DNA of 64,000 bases, taken from contig NZ_CADESW010000006.1 in the NCBI RefSeq assembly GCF_902830275.1, forward strand, positions 62,001 through 126,000, written 5' to 3'. This DNA comes from Burkholderia stagnalis. GTDB lineage: Bacteria; Pseudomonadota; Gammaproteobacteria; Burkholderiales; Burkholderiaceae. The notes below the pieces were generated by a model. That model was not told where the DNA came from. It ran no database searches and was given only the letters and a program-made list of their open reading frames with translations. Both the position numbers and the translations under genes were made by a program. The stretch's first letter is position 1, and each line of letters opens with the position of its first letter. Positions 55,193 to 64,000 of this stretch are shown piece after piece.

Positions 55193-55762
55193 TCAGAAGG
55201 TCGGCGGCGAATTGGCCGAGACGACCTCGCAGACTTGCTCCGCGCTGGGATTGCGAAAACGGTGCGGCAAACGGCTTTCGAAGTAGTAGCCGTCTCCGGG
55301 GTCGAGCAGCCACGTCGCGCCGTCGACGGTGAGCTCGAGCCGGCCCGACACGACGACGCCACCCTCGTGGCCCGCGTGCGCGAGCATCTCGGGCCCCGTA
55401 TCGGCGTGCGGCTGGTAGATCTCGCGCATGATGCACATGTTGCGATCCTTCACGCCCGCGCCGACCAGATGGAACGCGAGCGCGTCGTTGCCGAGGTTCG
55501 GCATCTCGTCGCGGCGCGACACCACGGTGCGCGATTCGACGAGCTCGAACGTGAAGAACTCCGCGAGGCTCATCGGGATGCACTCGAGCAGCTTCTTCAA
55601 CGAGCCGACCGACGGGCTCACGCGGCCCTGTTCGATCAGCGAGATCGTGCCGTTGGTGACGCCGGCGCGCTTCGCGAGCTCGCGTTGCGACAGCCCGTGC
55701 TTGTTGCGCACGTAGCGCAGCCGCTCGGCGACTTCGGTGGACATCGATTCGGTTTCGGACAC
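55193..55762 (-). CDS. puuR: PuuR-like transcriptional regulator (XRE + cupin)
   Basis: 189 aa. XRE helix-turn-helix at about 12-65 (RNKHGLSQRELAKRAGVTNGTIS...) and a cupin domain from about 100 (EMLAHAGHEGGVVVSGRLEL). This is the layout of PuuR, repressor of putrescine degradation genes, relieved by putrescine. Start M1 (55762) or M7 (55744). It is 93 bp upstream of puuC in the same direction, and divergent from the spu operon. Confidence 0.9.
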   Translation of the reverse strand: MSETESMSTEVAERLRYVRNKHGLSQRELAKRAGVTNGTISLIEQGRVSPSVGSLKKLLECIPMSLAEFFTFELVESRTVVSRRDEMPNLGNDALAFHLVGAGVKDRNMCIMREIYQPHADTGPEMLAHAGHEGGVVVSGRLELTVDGATWLLDPGDGYYFESRLPHRFRNPSAEQVCEVVSANSPPTF

Positions 55763-56680
55763 GATAAGTGCGAGGAAAGAGGGAGACGACGCGTTGAACG
55801 GCCGTTGAATATTCTAATCACTTTATGGCGTATATTGACGGGGAAAACCCTGAAAGGCGTTCGAAATAATCGACGGCTTTCAGATCATTCCTTTTACGCA
55901 TTTTTTATTCGCAGTGCTTGGGGTAAGCCCTGATCGGGGACCGTTAAAAAACATTTGACGCCGTTTTTGGCTCGTATATGCTGGCTCTCAGGTCAGCGTC
56001 ATCGAGCCGTCATGTGCAACGAATCGCGTTATTGCAACGCAAAAATCGATGCCCGTCGATGTGAATGACGCCCGACCGGCGCCTCGATTATTTAAACGCC
56101 CCGCGCGTTCCGGCAATCAGGTGTTCAATACTTTCAACGAACCAGCGAGTGTAATCGTGAGAGTCCGTGGCCCTCTGGTGAGGTGGGATCGTGGCGATGC
56201 GCGAAGTCTGCGCAGCGCGGCATCCACCATCTCCGACGGCAGTTGCGGCTGGCATAGTCCTCGCCTGCTGCATCTGTCCATCTACACCATCCTGTCCCGT
56301 CGTTCCGTCCGGCGTCACAACGCCGTCTCCGCACGCGCATTCGTCGCCATCCACACCGACGACGTCGCTTCGCTGCTGCCATAGCGCCTCTCTTTTCCCG
56401 ACGTCGTCCGTTTTGCCCGCATCACGTCCGCCGTGTCGCATGACCGGTGACGGATCGCGCACGCGCATGCGTTGCCGCATGTCGCGTCGCCACGCAAAAC
56501 GGACGCCGGCCTGATCGTCGCGCGCAGCGCGGATCGTCCAGATACCCGCTGCGCCCCTTCGTCAGCGGCCATGCGCCTCGCGCACGGCTGCGGGGCCGTG
56601 TCGCGCCTGCGATTCGCGCAAGCCGCGCTTGCCTGCGATCGCATCGTGTCACGGCTTGTTTAGGCAACCTGACTATCGCC
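55763..56680. other. Gene-free 0.9-kb region between puuR and the spu operon
   Basis: 918 bp. The part 55800-55980 is AT-rich, with a promoter-like pair TTGACG (55955-55960) and TATGCT (55977-55982), 16 bp apart, pointing right. The remaining 700 bp to the puuD start is GC-rich; the open frames in it are Arg/Ser-rich, lack a good ribosome site and look non-coding. It may be a long leader or hold a small RNA, which I cannot prove. Confidence 0.5.
55955..55982 (+). promoter_or_regulatory. Candidate sigma-70 promoter of the spu operon
   Basis: -35 TTGACG and -10 TATGCT with a 16-bp spacer, in an AT-rich stretch next to puuR. If used, transcripts would have a leader of nearly 700 nt before puuD. 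Confidence 0.35.
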
Positions 56681-57463
56681 ATGGAAAGGAAACCCTTGGT
56701 CGGCATCACCGCCGACCACACCCAGATCGGCGCGCATGCGTCGCACACCGTCGGCGACAAGTACGTCGCCGCCATCGTCGACGGCGCGCAGGCGCTCGCG
56801 ATGGTGCTGCCCGCGCTCGGCGAGCGCCAGTCGGTCGACGACATCGTCGATGCGGTCGACGGCCTGCTGTTTACCGGCAGCTATTCGAACGTCGAGCCGC
56901 ACCGCTACGGCGGCGAGCCGAGCGCGCCCGGCACGAAGCACGACGCCGCCCGCGACGCCACGACGCTGCCGCTGCTGCGCGCGGCGATCGCGGCCGGCGT
57001 GCCGGTGCTGGCGGTCTGCCGCGGCTTCCAGGAGCTGAACGTCGCATGCGGCGGCACGCTGCACCAGCACGTGCACGACGTGCCGGGCTTCGCTGATCAC
57101 CGCGAGGACGACGACGCGCCGCTCGACACGCAATACGGCCCCGCGCACGCGGTGCGCCTGACGCCCGGCGGCGTGCTGCAACTGCTCGCCGACGGCCGCG
57201 ACGAAGTGCGCGTGAATTCGCTGCACAAGCAGGGCATCGCGCAGCTCGGCGCCGGCCTCGCGATCGAGGCGGTCGCGCCCGACGGCCTGATCGAGGCCGT
57301 GAGCGTGATCGATGCGCCGGCCTTCGCGCTCGCCGTGCAATGGCACCCGGAATGGCGGCATGCGCAGGACGCGCTGTCGAGCGCGATCTTCCGCGCGTTC
57401 GGCGCGGCCTGCCGCGCCCGCCGCGACGCCCGCACCCGCGCCGTGTCCGCCGTGCTCGCCTGA
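56681..57463 (+). CDS. puuD: Gamma-glutamyl-GABA hydrolase (PuuD/SpuA-like)
   Basis: 260 aa class I glutamine-amidotransferase-like hydrolase. The nucleophile Cys is in LAVCRGFQELNVA, and the His-x-Glu in QWHPEW. It releases GABA from gamma-glutamyl-GABA. Start at 56681; a longer frame reads into the leader. It opens the rightward operon puuD-puuA-spuC-potFGHI, the order of Pseudomonas spuABC then transporter. Confidence 0.92.
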   Translation: MERKPLVGITADHTQIGAHASHTVGDKYVAAIVDGAQALAMVLPALGERQSVDDIVDAVDGLLFTGSYSNVEPHRYGGEPSAPGTKHDAARDATTLPLLRAAIAAGVPVLAVCRGFQELNVACGGTLHQHVHDVPGFADHREDDDAPLDTQYGPAHAVRLTPGGVLQLLADGRDEVRVNSLHKQGIAQLGAGLAIEAVAPDGLIEAVSVIDAPAFALAVQWHPEWRHAQDALSSAIFRAFGAACRARRDARTRAVSAVLA

Positions 57464-57491
57464 GCACGCCGACCCACCCACGAGAACAATC

Positions 57492-58829
57492 ATGCAAGAC
57501 ATCGAAGATTTCCTGAAGCAACACCGGATCACCGAGATCGAGGCGATCATTCCCGACATGGCCGGCATCGCGCGCGGCAAGATCACGCCGCGCAACAAGT
57601 TCACCTCCGGCGAATCGATGCGCCTGCCGCAGGCCGTGATGGTGCAGACCGTCACCGGCGAATACCCGGAGGACGGCTCGCTGACCGGCGTCACCGACCC
57701 CGACATGGTGTGCGTGCCCGACACGTCGACGATCCGCCTGATCCCGTGGGCGGTCGACCCGACCGCGCAGGTGATCCACGACTGCGTGCATTTCGACGGC
57801 TCGCCGGTCGAGATCTCGCCGCGCTACGTGCTGCGCCGCGTGCTCGACCTGTACAAGGCGAAGGGCTGGAAGCCGGTGGTCGCGCCCGAGCTCGAGTTCT
57901 ACCTGGTCGACATGAACAAGGACCCGGACCTGCCGCTGCGCCCGCCGGTCGGCCGCACGGGCCGCCCGGAAACGGGCCGCCAGTCGTATTCGATCGAGGC
58001 CGTCAACGAGTTCGATCCGCTGTTCGAGGACATCTACGAGTACTGCGAAGCGCAGAACCTCGACATCGACACGCTGATCCACGAAGTCGGCGCCGCGCAG
58101 ATGGAGATCAACTTCATGCACGGCGACGCACTGTCGCTGGCCGACCAGGTGTTCCTGTTCAAGCGCACCGTACGCGAAGCCGCGCTGCGCCACAACATGT
58201 ACGCGACCTTCATGGCCAAGCCGATGGAAGACGAACCCGGTTCCGCGATGCACGTGCACCAGAGCATCGTCGACGAGGAGACGGGCGAGAACCTGTTCAC
58301 GTCGAAGGAGACCGGCGGCGCGACGTCGATGTTCTACAACTACCTGGCCGGCCTGCAGAAGTACACGCCCGCACTGATGCCGATCTTCGCGCCGTACATC
58401 AACTCGTACCGCCGCCTGTCGCGCTTCATGGCCGCGCCGATCAACGTGCAGTGGGGCTACGACAACCGCACGGTCGGCTTCCGCATCCCGCACTCGGGCC
58501 CGACGGCACGCCGCATCGAGAACCGCATCCCGGGCGTGGACTGCAACCCGTACCTCGCGCTCGCCGCGACGCTCGCGGCCGGCTATCTCGGCATGACGCA
58601 GCGCCTCGAGCCGACCGAGCCGCTCGTCAGCGACGGCTACGACCTGCCGTACCAGCTGCCGCGCAACCTCGAGGAAGGGCTGACGCTGATGGCCGCGTGC
58701 GAGCCGCTCGGCGAGATCCTCGGCCACAAGTTCCTGAAGGCGTATTTCGCGCTGAAGGAAACCGAATACGAAGCGTTCTTCCGCGTGATCAGCTCGTGGG
58801 AACGCCGTCATCTGCTGCTGCACGTATAA
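57492..58829 (+). CDS. puuA: Gamma-glutamylpolyamine synthetase (PuuA/SpuB-like)
   Basis: 445 aa glutamine-synthetase-fold enzyme that ligates glutamate to putrescine. Seen are the GS motifs PELEFYL, GAAQMEINFMHGDAL, PGSAMHVHQS (active site), NRTVGFRIPHSGPTARRIENRIPGVDCNPYLALAA. The length is that of the GlnA-like subgroup used for polyamines, not of true GlnA. 28 bp after puuD. Confidence 0.93.
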   Translation: MQDIEDFLKQHRITEIEAIIPDMAGIARGKITPRNKFTSGESMRLPQAVMVQTVTGEYPEDGSLTGVTDPDMVCVPDTSTIRLIPWAVDPTAQVIHDCVHFDGSPVEISPRYVLRRVLDLYKAKGWKPVVAPELEFYLVDMNKDPDLPLRPPVGRTGRPETGRQSYSIEAVNEFDPLFEDIYEYCEAQNLDIDTLIHEVGAAQMEINFMHGDALSLADQVFLFKRTVREAALRHNMYATFMAKPMEDEPGSAMHVHQSIVDEETGENLFTSKETGGATSMFYNYLAGLQKYTPALMPIFAPYINSYRRLSRFMAAPINVQWGYDNRTVGFRIPHSGPTARRIENRIPGVDCNPYLALAATLAAGYLGMTQRLEPTEPLVSDGYDLPYQLPRNLEEGLTLMAACEPLGEILGHKFLKAYFALKETEYEAFFRVISSWERRHLLLHV

Positions 58830-58857
58830 GCGTGCGCCACCGCCATCTGGAGGAAAC

Positions 58858-60285
58858 ATGACCTACCGCACCGAATCCGCCTGGATCCAGCCCGCCGCGC
58901 CGGCGGCCCGCACGACGCAAGCCCGCACGACGGCCGAATACCGCGCGCTCGACGCCGCGCACCACATCCACCCGTTCTCCGACATGGGCGCGCTCAACCG
59001 CGCGGGCAGCCGCGTGATCGTGAAGGCCGACGGCGTCTACCTGTGGGATTCCGACGGCAACAAGATCATCGACGGGATGGCCGGCCTGTGGTGCGTGAAC
59101 GTCGGCTACGGCCGCCAGGAACTCGCCGACGCCGCGTACCGCCAGCTGCAGGAACTGCCGTTCTACAACACGTTCTTCAAGACCACGCACCCGCCGGTGA
59201 TCGAGCTGTCGGCACTGCTCGCCGAAGTCACGCCGCCGGGCTTCAACCACTTCTTCTATTGCAACAGCGGCTCGGAAGGCAACGACACCGTGCTGCGCGT
59301 CGTGCACCAGTACTGGCGCGTGCAGGGCCAGCCGCAGAAGAAGTTCGTGATTTCGCGCAGGAACGGCTACCACGGCTCGACGATCGCGGGCGGCACGCTC
59401 GGCGGGATGGGCTACATGCACGAGCAGATGCCGTCGAAGGTCGAGCACATCGTGCACATCGACCAGCCGTATTTCTTCGGCGAGGCGGCCGCCGGCGAGA
59501 CGCCCGAGGCATTCGGCCTCGCACGCGCGCAGCAGCTCGAAGCGAAGATCCTCGAGCTCGGCGCGGAGAACGTCGCCGCGTTCATCGGCGAGCCGTTCCA
59601 GGGCGCGGGCGGCGTGATCTTTCCGCCGTCGACGTACTGGCCGGAAATCCAGCGGATCTGCCGCAAGTACGACATCCTGCTCGTCGCGGACGAGGTGATC
59701 GGCGGCTTCGGCCGCACCGGCGAGTGGTTCGCGCACCAGCACTTCGGCTTCGAGCCGGACCTGATCACGCTGGCGAAGGGGCTCACGTCGGGCTACGTGC
59801 CGATGGGCGCGGTCGGCATTCACGAGCGCGTCGCGCGGCCGATCATCGACAACGGCGAATTCAACCACGGCCTCACGTACTCGGGCCACCCGGTCGCGGC
59901 AGCCGTCGCGGTCGCGAACCTGAAGCTGCTGCGCGACGGCGGGATCGTCGAGCGCGTGAAGACCGACACCGGCCCGTACTTCCAGGCGCTGATGCGCGAA
60001 ACCTTCGCGCGTCATCCGATCGTCGGCGAAGTGCACGGCCACGGCCTCGTCGCGAGCCTGCAGCTCGCCGAGGCGCCGGCCGAGCGCCGCCGCTTCGCGA
60101 ACGGCGGCGACGTCGGCACGCTGTGCCGCGACTTCTGCTTCAACGGCAACCTGATCATGCGCGCGACCGGCGACCGGATGCTGCTGTCGCCGCCGCTCGT
60201 GATCTCGCGCGGGGAAATCGACGAACTCGTGTCGAAGGCGAAAAAGGCCGTCGACGCAACCGCTCAGCAACTGGGTCTTTCGTAA
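58858..60285 (+). CDS. spuC: Class III aminotransferase, polyamine type (SpuC-like)
   Basis: 475 aa PLP enzyme. Fold-type I class III motif ITLAKGLTSGYVPMGAVGIHE with the Schiff-base Lys, and YCNSGSEGNDTVLRVVHQY. As SpuC in Pseudomonas it removes an amino group from putrescine (or gamma-glutamylputrescine) with pyruvate as acceptor; it may substitute for the PuuB oxidase, which is not here. Start has GGAGGAA upstream; 28 bp after puuA. Confidence 0.9.
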   Translation: MTYRTESAWIQPAAPAARTTQARTTAEYRALDAAHHIHPFSDMGALNRAGSRVIVKADGVYLWDSDGNKIIDGMAGLWCVNVGYGRQELADAAYRQLQELPFYNTFFKTTHPPVIELSALLAEVTPPGFNHFFYCNSGSEGNDTVLRVVHQYWRVQGQPQKKFVISRRNGYHGSTIAGGTLGGMGYMHEQMPSKVEHIVHIDQPYFFGEAAAGETPEAFGLARAQQLEAKILELGAENVAAFIGEPFQGAGGVIFPPSTYWPEIQRICRKYDILLVADEVIGGFGRTGEWFAHQHFGFEPDLITLAKGLTSGYVPMGAVGIHERVARPIIDNGEFNHGLTYSGHPVAAAVAVANLKLLRDGGIVERVKTDTGPYFQALMRETFARHPIVGEVHGHGLVASLQLAEAPAERRRFANGGDVGTLCRDFCFNGNLIMRATGDRMLLSPPLVISRGEIDELVSKAKKAVDATAQQLGLS

Positions 60286-60356
60286 CGGCATCGCCTACGG
60301 GCCGCGGCGTGCGCACGGTGCGGCGCCGCGGCCCACATCACCAGGGGAACTCCACC

Positions 60357-61475
60357 ATGCGTGCTCGCACTCTTCGCCAAGCCTGTTCCGTCGCCGCCCT
60401 CGCCGCCGCGGCCGCGTTCACGTCGGTCGCCAGCCCGCCGGCGCATGCCGCCGACGAGCTGAACGTCTACAACTGGTCCGACTACATCGCGCCGGACACG
60501 ATCCCGAACTTCCAGAAGCAGACGAACATCCACGTCAAGTACGACAACTACGACAGCGACGACACGCTGCAGGCGAAGCTGCTCGCCGGCAGCTCGGGCT
60601 ACGACATCGTCGTGCCGACGTCGAACTACATGGCCAAGCAGATCCAGGCGGGCGTCTACCAGAAGCTCGACAAGTCGAAGATCCCGAACCTCGCGAACCT
60701 CGACCCCGTGCTGATGAAGATGATCGCCGACGCGGACCCCGGCAACCAGTACGGCGTGCCGTGGGCGTACGGCACCGACGGCATCGGCTACAACGCGCAG
60801 GCCGTGAAGAAGGCGCTCGGCGACAAGGCGCCCGTCGACAGCTGGGCGCTGGTGTTCGATCCGGCCAACATGGAGAAGCTGAAGAGCTGCGGCGTGTCGT
60901 TCCTCGACCAGGCCGTCGACGTGTTCGCGGCCACGCTGCAATACATGGGCAAGAACCCGAACAGCACCAACCCCGCCGACTACCAGGCAGCCTTCGAGGT
61001 CCTGAAGAAAGTCCGCCCGTACATCACCCAGTTCAATTCGTCCGGCTACATCAACGACCTCGCGAACAACGACGTGTGCGTCGTGCTCGGCTGGTCGGGC
61101 GACGTCGGCATCGCGCACCGCCGCTCGGCGGAAGCGAAGCGTTCGTACGACATCAAGTTCTCGAACCCGAAGGAAGGCGGCCTGCTGTGGTTCGACGTGA
61201 TGGTGATCCCGAAGGATGCGCCGCACCCCGAGAACGCGATGAAGTGGATCAACTACGTGTCCGATCCGAAGGTCAACGCGGCGATCACCAACACGGTGTT
61301 CTACCCGACCGCGAACAAGGCCGCGCACCCGTTCGTGACGCCGGCCGTCGCGCAGGATCCGACCGTCTATCCGCCCGAGGACGTGCTGAAGAAGATGGTG
61401 CTGATGAAGCCGATGCCGGCCGACATCCTGCGCCTCGAAAACCGTCTGTGGGCGCAGCTGAAGACCGGCCACTGA
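60357..61475 (+). CDS. potF: Polyamine ABC transporter substrate-binding protein (PotF/SpuD-like)
   Basis: 372 aa periplasmic protein. Signal peptide ends at AHA (about 31). The conserved start DELNVYNWSDYIAPDTI, YDIVVPTSNY and GVPWAYGTDGIGYN are typical of PotF/PotD polyamine binders. It captures putrescine or spermidine for the importer encoded next. Pseudomonas carries two such binders (SpuD, SpuE), only one is present here. Confidence 0.93.
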   Translation: MRARTLRQACSVAALAAAAAFTSVASPPAHAADELNVYNWSDYIAPDTIPNFQKQTNIHVKYDNYDSDDTLQAKLLAGSSGYDIVVPTSNYMAKQIQAGVYQKLDKSKIPNLANLDPVLMKMIADADPGNQYGVPWAYGTDGIGYNAQAVKKALGDKAPVDSWALVFDPANMEKLKSCGVSFLDQAVDVFAATLQYMGKNPNSTNPADYQAAFEVLKKVRPYITQFNSSGYINDLANNDVCVVLGWSGDVGIAHRRSAEAKRSYDIKFSNPKEGGLLWFDVMVIPKDAPHPENAMKWINYVSDPKVNAAITNTVFYPTANKAAHPFVTPAVAQDPTVYPPEDVLKKMVLMKPMPADILRLENRLWAQLKTGH

Positions 61476-61597
61476 CCCCCTTGCGCGCCGCGGGCTGAGC
61501 GCCCGCGCGCCCCGCTCCACCCGGCCCGAGCCGTTGCCGCGAGTCGCCGCCTGCGCCTCGCGCGGGGACGCTCGCGCCTGCAATCCGTGATGAACGA

Positions 61598-62764
61598 ATG
61601 GTGAACCCCATGCAATCGATACCCTCTTCCGCCGCTGCGCGCCACGCGCAACCGGCCCCCGTGGCCCGCACGAAGAACGACGCGTTCGTGCGCATCGAGA
61701 ACGTCGTGAAGAAATTCGGCGACAGCACGGCCGTCGACAACGTGAACCTGACGATCGCGAAGAACGAGCTGTTCGCGCTGCTCGGCAGCTCGGGCTGCGG
61801 CAAGTCGACCTTGCTGCGCATGCTCGCCGGGCTCGAGACGGCCACCTCCGGCAAGATCTATGTCGACGGCGAGGATCTCGCGTCGCTGCCGCCGTACCGC
61901 CGCCCGGTGAACATGATGTTCCAGTCGTACGCGCTGTTCCCGCACATGACGGTCGAGTCGAACGTCGCGTTCGGCCTGAAGCAGGAAGGCACGCCGAAGA
62001 ACGAGATCAAGGAACGCGTGGCCGACGCGCTCGCGCTCGTGCAAATGAGCAAGTATGCGCAACGCAAGCCGCATCAGCTCTCCGGCGGCCAGCAGCAGCG
62101 CGTCGCGCTCGCGCGCTCGCTCGTCAAGCGCCCGAAGCTGCTGCTGCTCGACGAGCCGATGTCCGCGCTCGACAAGAAGATCCGCCAGAAGACCCAGCTC
62201 GAACTCGTGAACATCATCGAGAAGGTCGACGTGACCTGCGTGATGGTCACGCACGACCAGGAAGAGGCGATGACGATGGCCAGCCGCCTCGCGGTGATGA
62301 GCGAAGGCCGGATCGTGCAGATCGGCTCGCCGGGCGAGGTGTACGAATTCCCGAACAGCCGCTTCTCGGCCGAATTCATCGGCTCGACCAACCTGTTCGA
62401 GGGCCGCGTGGTCGAGGACGAGCCCGATCACATCTTCGTCGAGAGCGACGACCTCGAGGCGCGCATGTACGTGAGCCACGGCGTGACGGGCCCGCTCGGG
62501 ATGCCGGTCGGCATCTCGGTGCGGCCCGAGCGCATCCACGTGTCGCGCGAGAAGCCGCACGCACAGCACAACTGGGCGCGCGGCGTGGTCACCGACATCG
62601 CGTACATGGGCAGCTACTCGCTGTATCACGTGCGCCTGCCGAGCGGCAAGACGGTGGTGTCGAACCTGTCCAGCTCGAACCTGCTGCATGACGGCGCGCC
62701 CGCCTACAACGACGACGTGTTCGTGTCGTGGTCGCCGGCAAGCGGCGTGGTGCTGACGCAATGA
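61598..62764 (+). CDS. potG: Polyamine ABC transporter ATP-binding protein PotG
   Basis: 388 aa (or 384 from the ATG at 61610). Walker A GSSGCGKST near residue 65, signature LSGGQQQR, Walker B LLLLDEPMSALD, H-loop MVTHDQEEA, and a TOBE-type C-terminus from about 270 (ISVRPERIHVS). Powers polyamine import. Start not settled as neither ATG has a strong ribosome site. 122 bp after potF. Confidence 0.94.
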   Translation: MVNPMQSIPSSAAARHAQPAPVARTKNDAFVRIENVVKKFGDSTAVDNVNLTIAKNELFALLGSSGCGKSTLLRMLAGLETATSGKIYVDGEDLASLPPYRRPVNMMFQSYALFPHMTVESNVAFGLKQEGTPKNEIKERVADALALVQMSKYAQRKPHQLSGGQQQRVALARSLVKRPKLLLLDEPMSALDKKIRQKTQLELVNIIEKVDVTCVMVTHDQEEAMTMASRLAVMSEGRIVQIGSPGEVYEFPNSRFSAEFIGSTNLFEGRVVEDEPDHIFVESDDLEARMYVSHGVTGPLGMPVGISVRPERIHVSREKPHAQHNWARGVVTDIAYMGSYSLYHVRLPSGKTVVSNLSSSNLLHDGAPAYNDDVFVSWSPASGVVLTQ

Positions 62765-62774
62765 GGCCGACACG

Positions 62775-63761
62775 ATGAGAACCTCCGCTTCCACTCCGTC
62801 CGCGCCGGTGTCGACCGGCGCTTCGGCCGCGCCCGCGGCCCCCGTGCGCGCCGGCCGCTTCGCCGCGCTGTCGCGCTTCCTGCCGTCCGGGCGCAGCATC
62901 GCGATCGGCGTGCCGTTCGTGTGGCTCGCGCTGTTCTTCGCGCTGCCGTTCGTGCTGGTGCTGAAGATCAGCTTCGCCGACCAGGTGATGGGCATCCCGC
63001 CGTATTCGGCGCTGATGCAGATCCAGGACGGCGTCGTGCACTTCGCGGTCCAGCTCGGCCACTACGCGTTCCTGCTGAAGGACGACCTGTACGTCGCGAC
63101 TTACCTCAGCTCGCTGAAGATGGCCGGCGTGTCGACGCTGTTCTGCCTGCTGATCGGCTACCCGATGGCGTACTACATCGCACGCTCGGAGCCCGGCACG
63201 CGCAACGTGCTGATGATGGCCGTGATGCTGCCGTTCTGGACGTCGTTCCTGATCCGCGTCTACGCATGGATCGGCATCCTGAAGGACGACGGCCTGCTGA
63301 ACCACGCGCTGATCGCGCTCGGCATCATCCACACGCCGCTGCGGCTCTATCACAGCGATGCGGGCGTCTACATCGGGATGGTCTATTCGTACCTGCCGTT
63401 CATGGTGATGCCGCTGTACGCGCACCTCGTGAAGATGGACCTCACGCTGCTCGAGGCCGCCTACGACCTCGGCGCGAAACCGTGGGTCGCGTTCACGCGG
63501 ATCACGCTGCCGCTGTCGAAGAACGGGATCATCGCGGGCAGCCTGCTGGTGTTCATCCCGGCGGTGGGCGAGTACGTGATTCCGGAGCTGCTCGGCGGCG
63601 CGGACACGCTGATGATCGGCCGCGTGATGTGGGATGAATTCTTCAACAACATGGACTGGCCGATGGCGTCGGCGGTGACGGTGGCGATGGTGCTGCTGCT
63701 GCTCGTGCCGATGGCGCTGTTCCAGTACTACCAGGTCAAGGAACTGGGAGACGCGAAATGA
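62775..63761 (+). CDS. potH: Polyamine ABC transporter permease PotH
   Basis: 328 aa with six hydrophobic segments. The EAA loop is LLEAAYDLGAKPWVAFTRITLPL near residue 225. The N-terminal 45 residues are an Ala/Ser/Pro rich extension. Forms the channel with PotI. 10 bp after potG; stop overlaps potI start (ATGA). Confidence 0.93.
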   Translation: MRTSASTPSAPVSTGASAAPAAPVRAGRFAALSRFLPSGRSIAIGVPFVWLALFFALPFVLVLKISFADQVMGIPPYSALMQIQDGVVHFAVQLGHYAFLLKDDLYVATYLSSLKMAGVSTLFCLLIGYPMAYYIARSEPGTRNVLMMAVMLPFWTSFLIRVYAWIGILKDDGLLNHALIALGIIHTPLRLYHSDAGVYIGMVYSYLPFMVMPLYAHLVKMDLTLLEAAYDLGAKPWVAFTRITLPLSKNGIIAGSLLVFIPAVGEYVIPELLGGADTLMIGRVMWDEFFNNMDWPMASAVTVAMVLLLLVPMALFQYYQVKELGDAK

Positions 63762-64000
63762 TCAAGCCGAGCAAACCGCTGTCGACGGGCGTTCTCGCCT
63801 TCGGATTCCTGTTCCTGTACATCCCGATCATCAGCCTCGTCGTGTACTCGTTCAACGAGTCGAAGCTCGTCACCGTGTGGTCGGGCTTCTCGCTGAAGTG
63901 GTACGCGTCGCTGTGGCAGGACGACGAGCTGCTGACGGCCGCGTGGCTGTCGCTGAAGATCGGCCTGCTGACGGCCACCGCGTCGGTCGTGATCGGCACG
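63758..64000 (+). CDS. potI: Polyamine ABC transporter permease PotI (3' end outside window)
   Basis: First 81 codons are visible. N-terminal membrane segment LAFGFLFLYIPIISLVVYSFNESKLV, then WSGFSLKWYASLWQDDELL, typical for PotI/SpuH. Start fixed by ATGA overlap with potH. The rest lies right of the window. Confidence 0.92.
   Translation, partial: MIKPSKPLSTGVLAFGFLFLYIPIISLVVYSFNESKLVTVWSGFSLKWYASLWQDDELLTAAWLSLKIGLLTATASVVIGT

Noticed and set aside
56049-56514. Small open frames in the polyamine leader
   Set aside because: Composition is Arg/Ser-rich with no ribosome site, unlike neighbouring genes.

Overview
The window is a GC-rich (roughly two thirds G+C) stretch of a Burkholderia chromosome, most likely chromosome 1 of a Burkholderia cepacia complex species. 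The evidence is the gene content: a bioFDB cluster, a KirBac potassium channel, a fused indolepyruvate oxidoreductase, ttcA, glmU-glmS, an FTR1/cupredoxin iron pair, and a spu/puu polyamine locus. The codon use is strongly GC3-biased. No tRNA, rRNA, insertion sequence, prophage or CRISPR array was found. Genes sit close together, often in ATGA-overlap operons. Because of the high GC, very long antisense open frames exist; these were discarded.

Layout. 1-2.9 kb: bioF (cut by the window edge), bioD, bioB. 3.0-7.8 kb: a secreted protein, cutC, an EAL phosphodiesterase and a Na+/H+ antiporter whose stop codon lies in an 11-bp tandem repeat. 8.0-11.5 kb: the fused indolepyruvate:ferredoxin oxidoreductase. 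11.87-13.28 kb: a non-coding tandem array with an 89-bp period and 16 copies, the most striking feature of the window. 13.4-15.0 kb: a PI-PLC X-domain protein and a small unknown protein. 15.3-19.5 kb: a GST, KirBac, a sulfate-binding protein and a DapA homologue. 19.5-20.1 kb: a Phd/VapC-type toxin-antitoxin pair. 20.2-23.4 kb: a LysR/MFS divergent pair, a scar of decayed GST and probable LysR fragments, and a small lipoprotein. 23.5-25.6 kb: a Tat-exported phospholipase C.

25.8-31.6 kb: an RBBP9-like hydrolase, then a rightward run (VOC protein, ghrA-like, HMG-CoA lyase, YbaK, DUF1289). A 25-bp VNTR follows, then an EamA exporter divergent from an Lrp regulator. 31.6-38.3 kb: a fluoroacetate-dehalogenase-type hydrolase, nitronate monooxygenase, a LysR regulator, a porin, a secreted Gly/Pro-rich protein and a bile-acid-symporter-family carrier. 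38.4-43.7 kb: an EAL-CBS-GGDEF protein, then a LacI-AGE epimerase-PfkB kinase operon. 43.8-51.7 kb: small proteins, a MidA-like methyltransferase divergent from an SDR-folB-ttcA operon, then glmU, glmS and two small genes. 51.8-53.6 kb: FTR1 permease and cupredoxin, divergent from an orphan copZ with a CueR-type promoter. 53.6-64 kb: puuC and puuR (leftward), a 0.9-kb gene-free segment, then puuD/spuA, puuA/spuB, spuC and potFGHI (rightward, cut by the window edge). This last block encodes uptake of putrescine/spermidine and its degradation through gamma-glutamylated intermediates.

The window is mostly ordinary core and near-core metabolism. The unusual parts are the three tandem-repeat loci (11 bp, 89 bp and 25 bp), the degenerate scar at 22.8-23.0 kb, and several promoter-region dyads without an obvious adjacent regulator.
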